From positions 1 to 43,874 of the forward strand of contig JAJYLG010000020.1 in assembly GCA_021787985.1 (NCBI GenBank): a stretch of DNA of 43,874 bases, in the 5' to 3' direction. Shown here piece by piece: positions 32,152 through 41,650 of the stretch. Made by a program: the position numbers and the translations under genes. The notes under the pieces were generated by a model. That model was not told where the DNA came from and ran no database searches. It worked only from the letters and a program-made list of their open reading frames with translations. The stretch comes from Chloroflexota bacterium (GTDB lineage: Bacteria > Chloroflexota > Dehalococcoidia > DSGV01). Numbering within the stretch: the stretch's first letter is position 1; each line of letters starts with the position of its first letter.

Positions 32152-32652
32152 CTAGGGGCTGGGAGTCGAGTCGCGGGCCGGCGAGGAGCCGAGCGTCCGC
32201 TCGGTCTGCTCGCGACGGAAGCGAACATACGCGTCAGAAACAGTCGGGTCCTGTAGCGCCAGCACCTCCACGGCGAGCAGGGCCGCGTTGCGCGCGCCCC
32301 AGTCTCCCACGGCCACGGCCGCCACCGGCATTCCGGGCGGCATCTGCGCGATGCTCAGCAGCGCGTCCCAGCCGCCGAGGGCGCTGCTCGCCAGTGGGAC
32401 CCCGACCACGGGCAGCGGACTGTACGCCTTGATGGCACCCGGCAGGGCCGCCGCGCCGCTTGCCGCGGCGATGATCACGCGCACGCCGCGCGCCGCGGCG
32501 CCTGAGGCGAGCTCCCGCACCCGGTCGGGCGTCCGGTGGGCCGAGGCGACATGGAGCTCATAGTCAATGCCGAGCGTCTCGAGCTGGGTCGTGCAAGCCG
32601 TCATGGCCTCGATGTCGGACGCGCTGCCGAGGACGACCATCACGCGCGCCAT
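32152..32652 (-). CDS. purE: 5-(carboxyamino)imidazole ribonucleotide mutase PurE, altered active-site loop
   Basis: 166 aa. Family blocks are VMVVLGSASDIEAM, SAHRTPDRV with the catalytic His, and ALGGWDALLSIAQMPPGMPVA. The normally invariant AGAGGAAHLPG reads AAASGAAALPG, so the second conserved His (His75 of E. coli PurE) is Ala and two glycines are replaced. PurE moves carboxylate from N5 to C4 of the imidazole; in bacteria it follows PurK, which is not in the window. The change may reduce or alter activity. Start ATG, 3 bp after purD. Confidence 0.88.
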   Translation of the reverse strand: MARVMVVLGSASDIEAMTACTTQLETLGIDYELHVASAHRTPDRVRELASGAAARGVRVIIAAASGAAALPGAIKAYSPLPVVGVPLASSALGGWDALLSIAQMPPGMPVAAVAVGDWGARNAALLAVEVLALQDPTVSDAYVRFRREQTERTLGSSPARDSTPSP

Positions 32653-32655
32653 CGG

Positions 32656-33918
32656 TCACACCGCCTCCAGGCCGATATCGATGCGGAACTGACGGCCCGG
32701 AAACCGCACGCGGCGCACGTTGGCGTAGACGCGCCGCCGCGCCTCGGCCACCGTGCTCCCCGTGGCAACGACGGTCAAGACCCGTCCGCCGGAGGTGACG
32801 AGCCGCCGACCGTCGCGGCGCGTGCCGGCATGGAAGATCAACACGTCCGGGTCGACCTCGTCGAGCCCGACGATTTCGCCACCCGTGCGCGGATCGGTCG
32901 GGTAACCGGGCGCCGCCAGCACGACGCCAACCGCCGCCTCGGGCCGCACCTCGAGGTCAGAGGGGAGCGTCCCTCGCGCCGCGCCATGCAGCGCGTTCAG
33001 TAGGTCGCCGGTGAGCCGCGGCACCAAGACCTGGGTCTCAGGGTCGCCGAACCGGCAGTTGAACTCCAGCACGTGCGGCCCGGCGTCCGTCAGCATCAGG
33101 CCGGGGTAGAGCGTGCCCACGTAGGGCGCGCCGCGCGCGGCCAGCTCGGCCAGCGTGGGACGGACGACGCGCTCGAGCACGAATGTCGCCAGCTCGGGCG
33201 TGGCGAACGGCGGCGGGCTGTATACGCCCATGCCGCCGGTGTTCGGGCCGCGATCGCCGGCGCGCAGCCGTTTGTAGTCCCGCGCGAACGGCAGCAGGAC
33301 GGCGTTCGTGGCGGAGCAGAGCGCGTGGGCGCTCACCTCCTGGCCGACGAGTCGTCGCTCCAGCACCACGGTGCGGCCCGCATCTCCGAACTCACGGCGG
33401 ACCATCGCGGCCCGGACCGCGCGCACCGCCGCGGCGCGTGTCCGCGGCACACGCACGCCCTTGCCGGCGGCGAGGCCGTCCGCCTTTACGACGGGCGGCT
33501 CGGGCGCGGTGCGCAGGTACGCCTCGGCGACGGCCGGATCGTCGAAGGCCGCTCCGGGCGCGTGGGGCACTCCCGCGCGCTCCATTACCGAACGAGCGAA
33601 CGCTTTGCTGCCCTCGATGCGGGCCGCGGCCGCCGATGGGCCGTAGCAGGGCACGCCGGCGGAACGCAGGGCGTCCGCCACCCCGGCGACCAGCGGCGCC
33701 TCGGGGCCGATGACAACCAGGTCGATGGCGTTCCCGCGCGCGAACCGGACCACCGCCGAGGCGTCCGCGGGGTCGAGGCCGACGTTGTCGGCCAGGCCGG
33801 CGGTGCCACCGTTGCCCGGGGCGACGCAGAGGGCGCCGCAGCGCGGGCTGCGTGCGATCGCCCAGGCGAGGGCGTGCTCGCGCGCACCCGAGCCGAGGAC
33901 GAGGACGCGCAGGCTCAT
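32656..33918 (-). CDS. purD: Phosphoribosylamine--glycine ligase PurD
   Basis: 420 aa ATP-grasp enzyme. Opening VLVLGSGAREHALAWAIARS, then PGNGGTAGLADN, KADGLAAGKGV, the NTGGMGVYSP loop and the metal-binding EFNCRFGDPETQVLVPRL. It couples phosphoribosylamine to glycine. The ATG at 33918 is 7 bp after guaA. The length is normal, with no fused PurM or PurN. Confidence 0.96.
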   Translation of the reverse strand: MSLRVLVLGSGAREHALAWAIARSPRCGALCVAPGNGGTAGLADNVGLDPADASAVVRFARGNAIDLVVIGPEAPLVAGVADALRSAGVPCYGPSAAAARIEGSKAFARSVMERAGVPHAPGAAFDDPAVAEAYLRTAPEPPVVKADGLAAGKGVRVPRTRAAAVRAVRAAMVRREFGDAGRTVVLERRLVGQEVSAHALCSATNAVLLPFARDYKRLRAGDRGPNTGGMGVYSPPPFATPELATFVLERVVRPTLAELAARGAPYVGTLYPGLMLTDAGPHVLEFNCRFGDPETQVLVPRLTGDLLNALHGAARGTLPSDLEVRPEAAVGVVLAAPGYPTDPRTGGEIVGLDEVDPDVLIFHAGTRRDGRRLVTSGGRVLTVVATGSTVAEARRRVYANVRRVRFPGRQFRIDIGLEAV

Positions 33919-33925
33919 GTCGCGT

Positions 33926-35515
33926 TCATTCCCATTCGATGGTCGACGGTGGCTTCGACGTGATGTCGTACACCACCCGGTTCACTCCGGGCACCTCGTT
34001 GACGATCCGCTGCGCGATGCGTGCGAGCGTCTCGTGCGGCAGCCGCGCCCAGTCCGCCGTCATCGCGTCCTCGGCGGTCACGGCGCGGACCGCGATCACG
34101 TGACCGTAGGTGCGATAGTCGCCCATCACCCCCACGGAACGAGCATTCGTCAGCACCGCGAACGTCTGCCAGAGCGCGCCGTAGAGGCCGGCCGCACGGA
34201 CCTCTTCCATCACGATCGCATCGGCCTCACGAGCAACCTCCACCCGCTCGGGCGAGGCCTCGCCGAGCACGCGGACGGCCAGCCCGGGGCCGGGGAACGG
34301 GTGACGGAAGACCATGTCCTCGGGCAGACCCAGTGCGAGCCCCACGCGCCGGACCTCGTCCTTGAAGAGGGTGCGCAGCGGCTCGACGAGCTTCAGGTGC
34401 ATCCGCTCCGGCAGCCCGCCCACGTTGTGGTGCGATTTGATGACGGCGGTCGCGTTGCCGTGCACGCCCGCGCTCTCGACGACGTCCGGATAGGTGGTCC
34501 CCTGCGCGAGGAACTCGACGCCGCGCATCGGCGCCACGGTCTCCTCGAAAACGCGGATGAACGTTTCGCCGATCACCTTACGTTTCCGCTCCGGGTCGGT
34601 GATGCCGCGCAGCCCGTCGAGAAAGCGCGCGGCCGCGTCGACCGCAACCAGGGGGATGCCCATGTGGCGGCGGAAGGCCTGCTCCACCTCCTCGCGCTCG
34701 CCGCGCCGCAGCAGCCCGTTGTCCACGAAGACGCAGACCAGCCGGTCAGCGACGGCGCGATGGATCAGCGCGGCGGTGACGGCCGAGTCGACACCGCCCG
34801 AGAGCGCGCAGACGACCCCCGCTTCGCCGACTCGCGCGCGTACCGCGGACACGGTCTCGTCGATGAAGCTGCCCGGGGTCCAATCGCCCCGCAGCCCACA
34901 GACCTCGTAGAGGAAGTTCCGCAACAGCTCGCGGCCGAGCGGCGTGTGCGCGACCTCCGGGTGGAACTGCAGGCCGTAGCGCCCGCCAGGGCCCTCCATG
35001 GCGGCGACGGGCGAGCCCTCGCTCTGGGCTACCGGCCGGAAGCCGGGCGGCAGGCCGCTCACCTTGTCACCGTGGCTCATCCACACTTCGAGACGGCGGG
35101 GCAGACCGTGGAAGAGGGGAGACGTCCCGTCATGCTCCACCGTCGCGGGACCGTACTCGCGCACGGCCGACAGCGCGACGGCCCCGCCGAGCTGGCGGGC
35201 CAGCGCCTGCATCCCGTAGCAGATGCCCAGCACGGGGACCTCGAGCTCCCACACCCAGTCGGGAATGTGGGGAGCACCGGGCTCGTACACGGACGCGGGG
35301 CCACCGGAGAGGATGACGCCGCGAGGCGTGAGCGCGCGGGCGCGTTGCGGGTCGACATCCCAGGGCAGCAGCTCGCAGTAGACGTTCGCCTCGCGCACCC
35401 GGCGTGCGATCAGCATCGCGTACTGAGCGCCGAAGTCCAGGACGACGATGGTCTCGTGCGAGGTCGGATGCACGTCGTCCCGCGGGGCTGCAGGGGCGGA
35501 TTCAGGGGTGGGCAT
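33926..35515 (-). CDS. guaA: GMP synthase (glutamine-hydrolysing) GuaA
   Basis: 529 aa. Glutaminase domain: Cys99 in GICYGMQ, and FHPEVAHT supplying His and Glu. The ATP-pyrophosphatase domain has SGGVDSAV. The C-terminal dimerisation domain ends with the family's PSTIEWE. It makes GMP from XMP. The ATG at 35515 has GGAGGT upstream; the open frame continues to 35674, but that would overlap the divergent tsaC. It heads the minus-strand purine run guaA-purD-purE-cupin-purB-membrane protein-purC-purS. Confidence 0.96.
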   Translation of the reverse strand: MPTPESAPAAPRDDVHPTSHETIVVLDFGAQYAMLIARRVREANVYCELLPWDVDPQRARALTPRGVILSGGPASVYEPGAPHIPDWVWELEVPVLGICYGMQALARQLGGAVALSAVREYGPATVEHDGTSPLFHGLPRRLEVWMSHGDKVSGLPPGFRPVAQSEGSPVAAMEGPGGRYGLQFHPEVAHTPLGRELLRNFLYEVCGLRGDWTPGSFIDETVSAVRARVGEAGVVCALSGGVDSAVTAALIHRAVADRLVCVFVDNGLLRRGEREEVEQAFRRHMGIPLVAVDAAARFLDGLRGITDPERKRKVIGETFIRVFEETVAPMRGVEFLAQGTTYPDVVESAGVHGNATAVIKSHHNVGGLPERMHLKLVEPLRTLFKDEVRRVGLALGLPEDMVFRHPFPGPGLAVRVLGEASPERVEVAREADAIVMEEVRAAGLYGALWQTFAVLTNARSVGVMGDYRTYGHVIAVRAVTAEDAMTADWARLPHETLARIAQRIVNEVPGVNRVVYDITSKPPSTIEWE

Positions 35516-35540
35516 GCACGGACCTCCGGGACGTCCGCAG

Positions 35541-35575
35541 CGTATCATCGCAAAGCCCGCCGGGTCAATTAAACT
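35541..35575. promoter_or_regulatory. Divergent guaA/tsaC promoter region
   Basis: On the minus strand TTGACC (35568-35563) with ATACGC or GATACG 16-17 bp on could drive guaA. On the plus strand TAAACT (35570-35575) could be the tsaC -10, overlapping the same bases, so the two promoters may compete. The 79-bp gap has no room for a purine riboswitch and none is seen. Confidence 0.35.
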
Positions 35576-35594
35576 GTTCGAGGAGGTGAGCGAT

Positions 35595-36215
35595 TTGGCG
35601 GTAGACGAGGTCGGTCTGCGCGCGACGGTCGCCGTGCTCCGCGGGGGCGGCGTCGCGATATTCCCGACCGACACGGTCTACGGCGTCGGCGCCTGCCCGG
35701 AGGCGGAGGAGGCGTTGCGCCGGATCTTCGAGGCCAAGGGACGCCCGGTGGACAAGCCGCTGCAACTGCTCTGTGCGAGCCGCGCGGCCGCTCGCCGGCG
35801 CGCCGCCGCCTGGCCGCGGACGGTCGAAGCACTGGCTCGGCGATACTGGCCGGGCGCCCTGACGATCGTGTTGCCGGCGGGCGCGGACGTCCCCGCACAG
35901 GCGCAGCGCGAGGGAACGGTGGCGCTGCGCGTACCCGGCGACGCGGTGACGCGGCGGCTGGCGCGGGCGTGCGGCGGCTGCATCGCGGCCACCTCGGCGA
36001 ACCGCAGCGGCGGACCCGACCCGCGTACCGCCGATGAGGCGCGCGCGCAGATCGGCGACCAGGTCGACGTGGTGCTCGATGGCGGTCCCGCGGCGGTGGG
36101 CACGCCGTCGACGGTCATACAATGGAGTGCTGTCGCAGGTCTGGCGGTGGTGCGCGAGGGCGCGGTGCCAGCGCGTGAGGTGCTGGCTCTGGCCGGAGCG
36201 CTGGAAGGACGGTGA
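35595..36215 (+). CDS. tsaC: L-threonylcarbamoyladenylate synthase TsaC/YrdC
   Basis: 206 aa from the TTG at 35595, which has AGGAGGTGAG at 35581-35590. The YrdC core is clear: [21 protein letters not shown], the [12 protein letters not shown] loop, [19 protein letters not shown] and [12 protein letters not shown]. It forms the threonylcarbamoyl-AMP used for t6A37 in ANN-reading tRNAs. The Sua5 C-terminal domain is missing, so it is the short TsaC type. An in-frame GTG at 35586 sits inside the ribosome-binding site and is less likely. rpiB starts 3 bp after the stop. Confidence 0.9.
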   Translation: MAVDEVGLRATVAVLRGGGVAIFPTDTVYGVGACPEAEEALRRIFEAKGRPVDKPLQLLCASRAAARRRAAAWPRTVEALARRYWPGALTIVLPAGADVPAQAQREGTVALRVPGDAVTRRLARACGGCIAATSANRSGGPDPRTADEARAQIGDQVDVVLDGGPAAVGTPSTVIQWSAVAGLAVVREGAVPAREVLALAGALEGR

Positions 36216-36218
36216 GCG

Positions 36219-36692
36219 GTGCGGTTCGCGGTCGGGAGTGATCACGCCGGATTCGAGCTGAAGCGGCTGGTCGTGGGCTGGCTCGAGGCGTGGGGGCATG
36301 CTGCCGATGACCTCGGCGCCTACTCGAGCGAGAGCTGCGACTACCCGGACATCGCGCTCACCGTGGCGCGCCGCGTGGCGTGCGGCGACGCGGACCTGGG
36401 TGTCTTGATCTGCTCGAATGGGGTGGGCCCGAGCATCGTCGCCAACAAGGTGCGCGGCGTACGGGCGGCCCTGTGCGACAACCCGTTCGCCTCGCGGCGG
36501 GCGCGCGAGCACACGGACGCGAACGTCCTGTGCCTGGGAGCCTGGAGCATCGGGCGCGGCCTGGCCGAGGAGGTGGTGCGCGCTTTCGCCAGCGCGGTGT
36601 TCGAGGGCGGGCGGCACACGCGCCGCGTGAGCCGGATCGCCGCTATCGAGGAGGAGCTGGCGAGCGAGGGGGCCGTTCCGGCGACGGAATAG
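36219..36692 (+). CDS. rpiB: Ribose-5-phosphate isomerase B / LacAB-family isomerase
   Basis: 157 aa. RpiB hallmarks: FAVGSDHAGFELKRL, a YSSESCDYPDIA loop, VLICSNGVGPSIVANKVRGVRAALC, and REHTDANVLCLG with the catalytic His. The base Cys is kept (ICS), but the usual CGTG(I/V)G(M/I)S becomes CSNGVGPS, losing the Thr that handles ring opening or phosphate. Ribose 5-phosphate isomerase is the default call, but a different aldose-ketose phosphate substrate is possible. It lies 3 bp after tsaC, an arrangement also seen in other Gram-positive-type genomes. Confidence 0.85.
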   Translation: MRFAVGSDHAGFELKRLVVGWLEAWGHAADDLGAYSSESCDYPDIALTVARRVACGDADLGVLICSNGVGPSIVANKVRGVRAALCDNPFASRRAREHTDANVLCLGAWSIGRGLAEEVVRAFASAVFEGGRHTRRVSRIAAIEEELASEGAVPATE

Positions 36693-36779
36693 CGCGCGGA
36701 ACGAGCCGCGCGGCGGCGAACTTTGCCGAGGAAATTCTTGTGAATTCGCTCACGATGCCTGTGTCTCCGTGAGAGTCGG

Positions 36780-36788
36780 TGCTAGCCT
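36780..36788 (+). promoter_or_regulatory. Extended -10 upstream of the cupredoxin gene
   Basis: TGCTAGCCT has the TGn extension seen at 1086. A 50-nt leader would carry GGAGGCAGG before the GTG at 36845. Just upstream, CTCACG (36749-36754) and CGTGAG (36768-36773) form a 6-bp inverted repeat that could be an operator; this is inference. Confidence 0.3.
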
Positions 36789-36844
36789 GATGCGCGGTAC
36801 GCGGGTGGGGCGGGCCCGCGCGAGCGCAGTCAGGAGGCAGGTGG

Positions 36845-37369
36845 GTGAAGAGCTCTCGCAAGCTGGGATTGACGACCCTGATGGTGTCCGTGGCCGGGCT
36901 TGCGCTGCTCGCGGCCGCGTGTAGCGGCAAGACTCCGGGCTCCAATTCCGGCAACAGCACCGCCACCAACGTCCCGCAGACGCCGGTACCGACCGCGACC
37001 GCGGCGGCGTCACCCACGACGCCGCCAGCCGCCACGGCAACCCCGGCGTCCACGGCGACGACGATGGCGACGCCGTCGGGCAGTGGCAGCACCAGCATCG
37101 TCGAGGAGATGGGCGACAACTTCTTCAAGCTGAAGACGGTCACCATCCCGGCGAACAAACCGATCACGCTCACGGTCAAGAACGACGGGCAGGCAGTTCA
37201 CACGTGGACGCTCATCGACAAGCAGGGCTTCACCGGGACCACGGACACGGGCGTGATGAACCCCGGCGAGTCGAAGACGATCACCTTCACGGCCACCAAG
37301 CCGGGGACCTATAAGTTCCACTGCGCCGTGCATCCCACGGAGATGACGGGGACGATCGTCGTCCAGTAG
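36845..37369 (+). CDS. Cupredoxin-domain lipoprotein
   Basis: 174 aa. A lipoprotein signal ends LALLAAAC with Cys26 as the lipid site. A Thr/Pro/Ala-rich linker spans about 30-85, then a plastocyanin-like barrel. The type 1 copper set is His119 (AVHTWT), Cys160, His163 and Met167 (FHCAVHPTEM). It would be an outer-face electron carrier or copper chaperone. The GTG start follows GGAGGCAGG. It is followed 60 bp later by another lipoprotein, suggesting a joint extracytoplasmic redox role. Confidence 0.88.
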   Translation: MKSSRKLGLTTLMVSVAGLALLAAACSGKTPGSNSGNSTATNVPQTPVPTATAAASPTTPPAATATPASTATTMATPSGSGSTSIVEEMGDNFFKLKTVTIPANKPITLTVKNDGQAVHTWTLIDKQGFTGTTDTGVMNPGESKTITFTATKPGTYKFHCAVHPTEMTGTIVVQ

Positions 37370-37429
37370 GCGGGCCATGGGAGACAGTTCTGCGACCGGG
37401 GGGCGCCTCGCAGGCGCAAGACGATCGAG

Positions 37430-38410
37430 ATGCCCTATTCCACCCGCGCCTTGATGAGCACCGCCGCCGCGCTCATATCTGTCGCGGCGCTCGCCGGCTG
37501 CTCTGGCAGCGGCGGCCTCGCCAGCAGCCCAGTCCAGAGGCAGACGCCGACCGCCGCGCGCGCCGCCGTGCAGCTTCCGCTGACGGCGCAGGTCGTCACG
37601 CAGGACCTGGCGATCGGCCCATCGCGCCTGTCGCTCGGGCTGCTCGACGGGGCGAACCACCCGGTGCCGGACGCGCGCGTGCATCTCGAGCTCTACCGGC
37701 TCGTAGGCAGCCAGGGCACGTTGAGCCAGGAGATGGACGCCACGTTCATTGCGCCGGGCCGCGAGGCCGGCCTGCCGGAGGCGATCACGGCCACTGACGA
37801 GCACGGGCGGGCGCACGTTCAGGCGAACATCCCGCGGGATGTGGGGGTGTACGTGGTTCGCCCGAACTTCGACACCGCGGGTCCGTGGGGTGTCCAGGCC
37901 AAAGTGACGCTCCCGGACGGCAGGACGACGGCGGCGCAGACGACCTTCGAGGTACAGGAGCGCTCAGCGATGCCGGCGGTGGGCGCGCCCGCGCCGGCAT
38001 CGGCGAACCCGACGTGGCGGGATGTGCCGGACCTGAGGATGATCGACTCCTCCGCCCAGCCGAGCAAGGACCTGCACGAGCGCTCGGTCAAGGACGCGCT
38101 TGCCGAGCACAAGCCGGTCGTGGTCCTGGTCGCCACGCCGGGCTACTGCCAGAGCCGCTTCTGTGGTCCCGAGCTGGAGATCGAGCGGCGGCTCGAGCAG
38201 CAGTACCGCGGGCAGGCGAGCTTCGTGCACATCGAGATCTGGCGCGACCCGGTGAAGCAGATCCCGTGGGACACGGTGACAGAGTGGCATGTCACGACGG
38301 AGCCGTACTTCTTCGTGGTGGACCGCGGGGGTATCATTGCGGCGAAGTTCGAGGGACCGACGTCAATCGCGGAGCTCGACTCGGCGATGCAGCGAGTGCT
38401 CAACCAATAG
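37430..38410 (+). CDS. Lipoprotein with Ig-like and thioredoxin-like domains (CX4C)
   Basis: 326 aa. Lipobox LAGC at 21-24. Residues about 50-175 look like a beta-sandwich of the YtkA/FixH kind (LLDGANHPVPDARVHLELYRL and a later PWGVQAKVTLPDG). Residues 215-325 look like a thioredoxin fold: HKPVVVLVATPGYCQSRFCGPELE, then a TTEPYFFVVDRGGIIAAKFEG strand containing the cis-proline-like EP. The cysteines (240 and 245) are separated by four residues, not two, so it may bind metal (SCO/Cox-assembly-like) rather than act as a disulfide reductase. No close family is recognised. Confidence 0.7.
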   Translation: MPYSTRALMSTAAALISVAALAGCSGSGGLASSPVQRQTPTAARAAVQLPLTAQVVTQDLAIGPSRLSLGLLDGANHPVPDARVHLELYRLVGSQGTLSQEMDATFIAPGREAGLPEAITATDEHGRAHVQANIPRDVGVYVVRPNFDTAGPWGVQAKVTLPDGRTTAAQTTFEVQERSAMPAVGAPAPASANPTWRDVPDLRMIDSSAQPSKDLHERSVKDALAEHKPVVVLVATPGYCQSRFCGPELEIERRLEQQYRGQASFVHIEIWRDPVKQIPWDTVTEWHVTTEPYFFVVDRGGIIAAKFEGPTSIAELDSAMQRVLNQ

Positions 38411-38444
38411 ATTGCCGGGTCGGGGCTGGGGAGGGCAGGCGGTG

Positions 38445-40355
38445 ATGGACTACCCAATCGACAAGGTCATCCCGACGCCCGCGCTGGACCGCGTGCAGGG
38501 GCCGCAGGACTTGCACAAGATGTCGCTCGCCGAGCTGGAGCAGCTCGCGAGCGACATTCGCGCGGAGCTCGTGCGCACCGTGCACCAGACGGGGGGCCAT
38601 CTCTCGTCCAACCTGGGAACGGTGGAGCTGACGATCGCGCTCCACTCGATGCTGGATAGCCCGCGGGACAAGATCATCTTCGATGTCGGCCACCAGGGGT
38701 ATCCGCACAAGCTGCTCACCGGGCGGCGGGCGCGCTTCTCGACGCTGCGGCAGTACGGTGGGCTGGGCGGCTTCTTGGACCGGGACGAGAGCGAGCATGA
38801 CGTCTGGGGCGCGGGGCACGCGTCTACGTCGCTGTCGGCGGCCACCGGCATGGCGGTGGCGCGCGATGTGGCGGGTGAGGACCACCAGATCGTGGCCGTC
38901 ATCGGTGACGGAGCGCTGACTGGCGGCATGGCGCTGGAGGCGCTCAACAACATCGGGCATCTGGGCCGGCGCCTGGTGGTCGTGCTCAACGACAACGGCA
39001 TGTCGATCGCGCCGAACGTGGGCGCCATCAACCGCACCTGCAACCGCTTCCGACTCGACCTGCGCTACCAGCGTGCGAAGAGCGAGATCGGGCATGTGGT
39101 GCAGCACCTGCCGATGGGGCGCGAGGTGTGGGACGCCGGCCGTCGCATCAAGCGCAGCATGAAGGCCGTGCTGATGCCGTCGCGTTTCTTCGAGGAGCTG
39201 GGCTTCCGGTACGTCGGGCCGGTCGATGGACACAACATCGCCGAGCTGCGTCGGGCGCTCTCCGTCGCCCTGGATGTGCGCGACCGCCCGGTGTTCGTGC
39301 ACGCGTTCACGGAGAAGGGCCACGGTTGGGCGCCATCCGAGGTCGACAACGTGAAGTACCACGGGGTCGCGCCGCCGAGCAGCGGCTCGCCGGGCGCGGC
39401 GAGCTACTCGAAGGTCTTTGGCGACACGGTGGCCGAGATCATGCGGGACGACCCGAAAGTCACGGTCGTGACGGCCGCGATGCCGGACGGCACGGGCTTG
39501 AAGGGCGTGCTGGCCGAGTTCCCAGACCGCGCCTTCGACGTGGGCATCTGTGAGCAACACGCCGTAACGTTCTGCGCCGGCATGGCGACGCAGGGCCTCA
39601 AGCCGATCGCCGCCATCTATTCCACCTTCTTGCAGCGGGCCTACGACCAGATCATCCACGACGTGTGCGTGCAGAACGTGCATGTGGTGCTCTGCATGGA
39701 CCGCGCGGGGGTGGTTGACGCCGACGGCAAGACGCACCAGGGGGCGTTCGACCTCTCGTACCTGTCGTGCCTGCCGAACATCGTCGTTGCCGCGCCCAAG
39801 GACGAGGACGAGCTGCGTCATCTGCTTTACACCGGCCTGCAGCACGATGGCCCGTTCGCGCTGCGCTACTCGCGGGGCTCGGGACTGGGCGTGCCGCTGA
39901 CGCCGCTGCGCGCGATCCCGATCGGGTCGTGGGAGCTGCTGCGCGAGGGTGACGGCATCGCCCTGGTGGCGGTCGGCGCGAAAGTGCAGAGTGCGCTGGA
40001 GGCGGCTGACCTGCTCGAGCGGCGCGGCATCGCGGCGTGCGTCGTGAACGCGCGCTTCGTGAAGCCGCTCGACCGCACGCTGCTGGAGCGGGTGGCCGGA
40101 CGCTGCGGTGCGGTGCTGGTGGCGGAGGAGAACGCGCCCACCGGCGGGCTGAGCACGCAGGTGCTTCACGTCCTGCACGAGCTGGGCCTGGGTCATCTGC
40201 CGTTCGCCGCCGTCACGCTGCCGGACCGGTTTCTCGAGCATGGAGCGCAGTCCATCCTGCGGCGGAAGTATGGGCTGGACGGTGAGGGCATCGCGGAGCG
40301 CGCCGTGCGCCTGCTGGCGCTGCGGGCGGGTACCAGCGTCGGCTCAACCGGCTGA
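38445..40355 (+). CDS. dxs: 1-deoxy-D-xylulose-5-phosphate synthase
   Basis: 636 aa, normal length. Thiamine-diphosphate enzyme features: DVGHQGYPHKLLTGR near residue 80, the GDGALTGGMALEALN...NDN binding motif, and the catalytic Glu in ICEQHAVTFCAGMA. The transketolase C-domain ends in an LPDRFLEHG block. It condenses pyruvate and glyceraldehyde 3-phosphate to begin the MEP isoprenoid pathway. The ATG at 38445 follows GGAGGGCAGG; a GTG one codon earlier is equally placed. It lies 34 bp after the lipoprotein gene. The 65-bp gap before pgk shows nothing. Confidence 0.96.
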   Translation: MDYPIDKVIPTPALDRVQGPQDLHKMSLAELEQLASDIRAELVRTVHQTGGHLSSNLGTVELTIALHSMLDSPRDKIIFDVGHQGYPHKLLTGRRARFSTLRQYGGLGGFLDRDESEHDVWGAGHASTSLSAATGMAVARDVAGEDHQIVAVIGDGALTGGMALEALNNIGHLGRRLVVVLNDNGMSIAPNVGAINRTCNRFRLDLRYQRAKSEIGHVVQHLPMGREVWDAGRRIKRSMKAVLMPSRFFEELGFRYVGPVDGHNIAELRRALSVALDVRDRPVFVHAFTEKGHGWAPSEVDNVKYHGVAPPSSGSPGAASYSKVFGDTVAEIMRDDPKVTVVTAAMPDGTGLKGVLAEFPDRAFDVGICEQHAVTFCAGMATQGLKPIAAIYSTFLQRAYDQIIHDVCVQNVHVVLCMDRAGVVDADGKTHQGAFDLSYLSCLPNIVVAAPKDEDELRHLLYTGLQHDGPFALRYSRGSGLGVPLTPLRAIPIGSWELLREGDGIALVAVGAKVQSALEAADLLERRGIAACVVNARFVKPLDRTLLERVAGRCGAVLVAEENAPTGGLSTQVLHVLHELGLGHLPFAAVTLPDRFLEHGAQSILRRKYGLDGEGIAERAVRLLALRAGTSVGSTG

Positions 40356-40429
40356 TCGTCCCGCCGCGGGCGCGGCAACGCATCCCGCACGATCCACCTC
40401 GGGCGGACGGACGGAGGAATGTGCTACCC

Positions 40430-41650
40430 ATGCTGCGCAAGATGACGGTGCGGGACTACCCGGTCGACGGGAAGCGGGCGCTGATCCGCGTCGACTTCAA
40501 CGTTCCGCTCGATCGCCAGACAGGGGCGGCAGCCGACGACACGCGGCTGCGCGCGAGCCTGCCGACCTTGCGCTATCTGTTGCGGCGTGGCTGCGCGCTG
40601 GTATTGTGCTCTCATCTGGGCCGGCCGAACGGCAGCGTCGTCGAGGCGCTGCGCATGGCGCCGGTTGCCACGCGGCTCGAGCGGCTCTTGCGGCGACCCG
40701 TCCTGGTGGCGCGGGATTGCGTGGGCGCGGCCGTCGAGCGACAGAGCGCGGCGCTGCAGCCCGGCCAGGTGCTGCTGCTGGAGAACCTGCGCTTCCATCC
40801 GGAGGAAGAGGAGAACGACCCGCGCTTCTCCCGAATGCTAGCGCGGCACGGCGAGGTGTTCGTGAACGACGCCTTCGGCACGGCGCACCGAGCGCACGCC
40901 AGCACCGTCGGTGTGGCAGCGTACCTCCCGGCGGTGGCCGGGCTGCTAATGGCGCGTGAGGTGCGGTTTCTCGACATGGTAGTGTCGCACCCGCGCAGGC
41001 CGGTCGCTCTGATGCTGGGTGGAGCAAAGATCAGCGACAAGATCGGGGTGCTGCGGCACTTGTTGCCGAAGCTCACGGTCGCCTGTCTCGGTGGCGGCAT
41101 GGCGAACACCTTCTGGAAGGCGCGCGGGATCGAGGTCGGTGCCAGCCTGACCGAGGACGACCAGATCGGCGTGGCGCGCGCCATCGACGCGGAAGCGCCG
41201 CGCTACGGCGCGCGCGTGGAGCTGCCGGTGGACGCCGTCGTGGCGCGCGAGGCTGTCGCGGGCGCCGAGCACCGCATCGTGACGGTCGCGGAGGGTGTGC
41301 CGCCGGGCTGGAAGGCGCTCGACATCGGGCCGGCGTCCGTGGAGCGCTTTCAGCGGGCGCTGGCAGGAGCGAGAACGGTGGTTTGGAACGGACCGCTCGG
41401 CGTCTTCGAAGTGCCACCCTTTGACGCTGGGACGCTCGCCATGGCGCGGGTGGTGGCGGGGCTCGACGCGCTCACTTTCGCCGGCGGGGGTGACACGGTG
41501 GCCGCGCTGGAGCGCACCGGGCTGGTGGGCAGGATCACGCATGTATCGACGGGCGGCGGCGCCTCGCTGGAGTGCCTCGAGGGGAAGACCCTGCCCGGGG
41601 TGGCCGCGCTCCTGGACAAGCCGGGAAGGAGGACCGCGCGTGGAGCGTGA
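40430..41650 (+). CDS. pgk: Phosphoglycerate kinase
   Basis: 406 aa from the ATG at 40430. Motifs: [51 protein letters not shown], the [12 protein letters not shown] hinge and C-terminal [12 protein letters not shown]. It interconverts 1,3-bisphosphoglycerate and 3-phosphoglycerate with ATP. A GTG at 40421, three bases after GGAGG, would add three residues; an ATG at 40442 would remove four. The stop lies inside apgM (11-bp overlap). Confidence 0.96.
   Translation: MLRKMTVRDYPVDGKRALIRVDFNVPLDRQTGAAADDTRLRASLPTLRYLLRRGCALVLCSHLGRPNGSVVEALRMAPVATRLERLLRRPVLVARDCVGAAVERQSAALQPGQVLLLENLRFHPEEEENDPRFSRMLARHGEVFVNDAFGTAHRAHASTVGVAAYLPAVAGLLMAREVRFLDMVVSHPRRPVALMLGGAKISDKIGVLRHLLPKLTVACLGGGMANTFWKARGIEVGASLTEDDQIGVARAIDAEAPRYGARVELPVDAVVAREAVAGAEHRIVTVAEGVPPGWKALDIGPASVERFQRALAGARTVVWNGPLGVFEVPPFDAGTLAMARVVAGLDALTFAGGGDTVAALERTGLVGRITHVSTGGGASLECLEGKTLPGVAALLDKPGRRTARGA

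Noticed and set aside
35516-35594. Purine riboswitch upstream of guaA
   Set aside because: The gap is only 79 bp and shows no conserved purine-aptamer loops.
38400-40241. 613-codon minus-strand open frame opposite dxs
   Set aside because: Translation is low-complexity Arg/His/Gln-rich with no family resemblance. It mirrors the strong codon bias of dxs on the plus strand.
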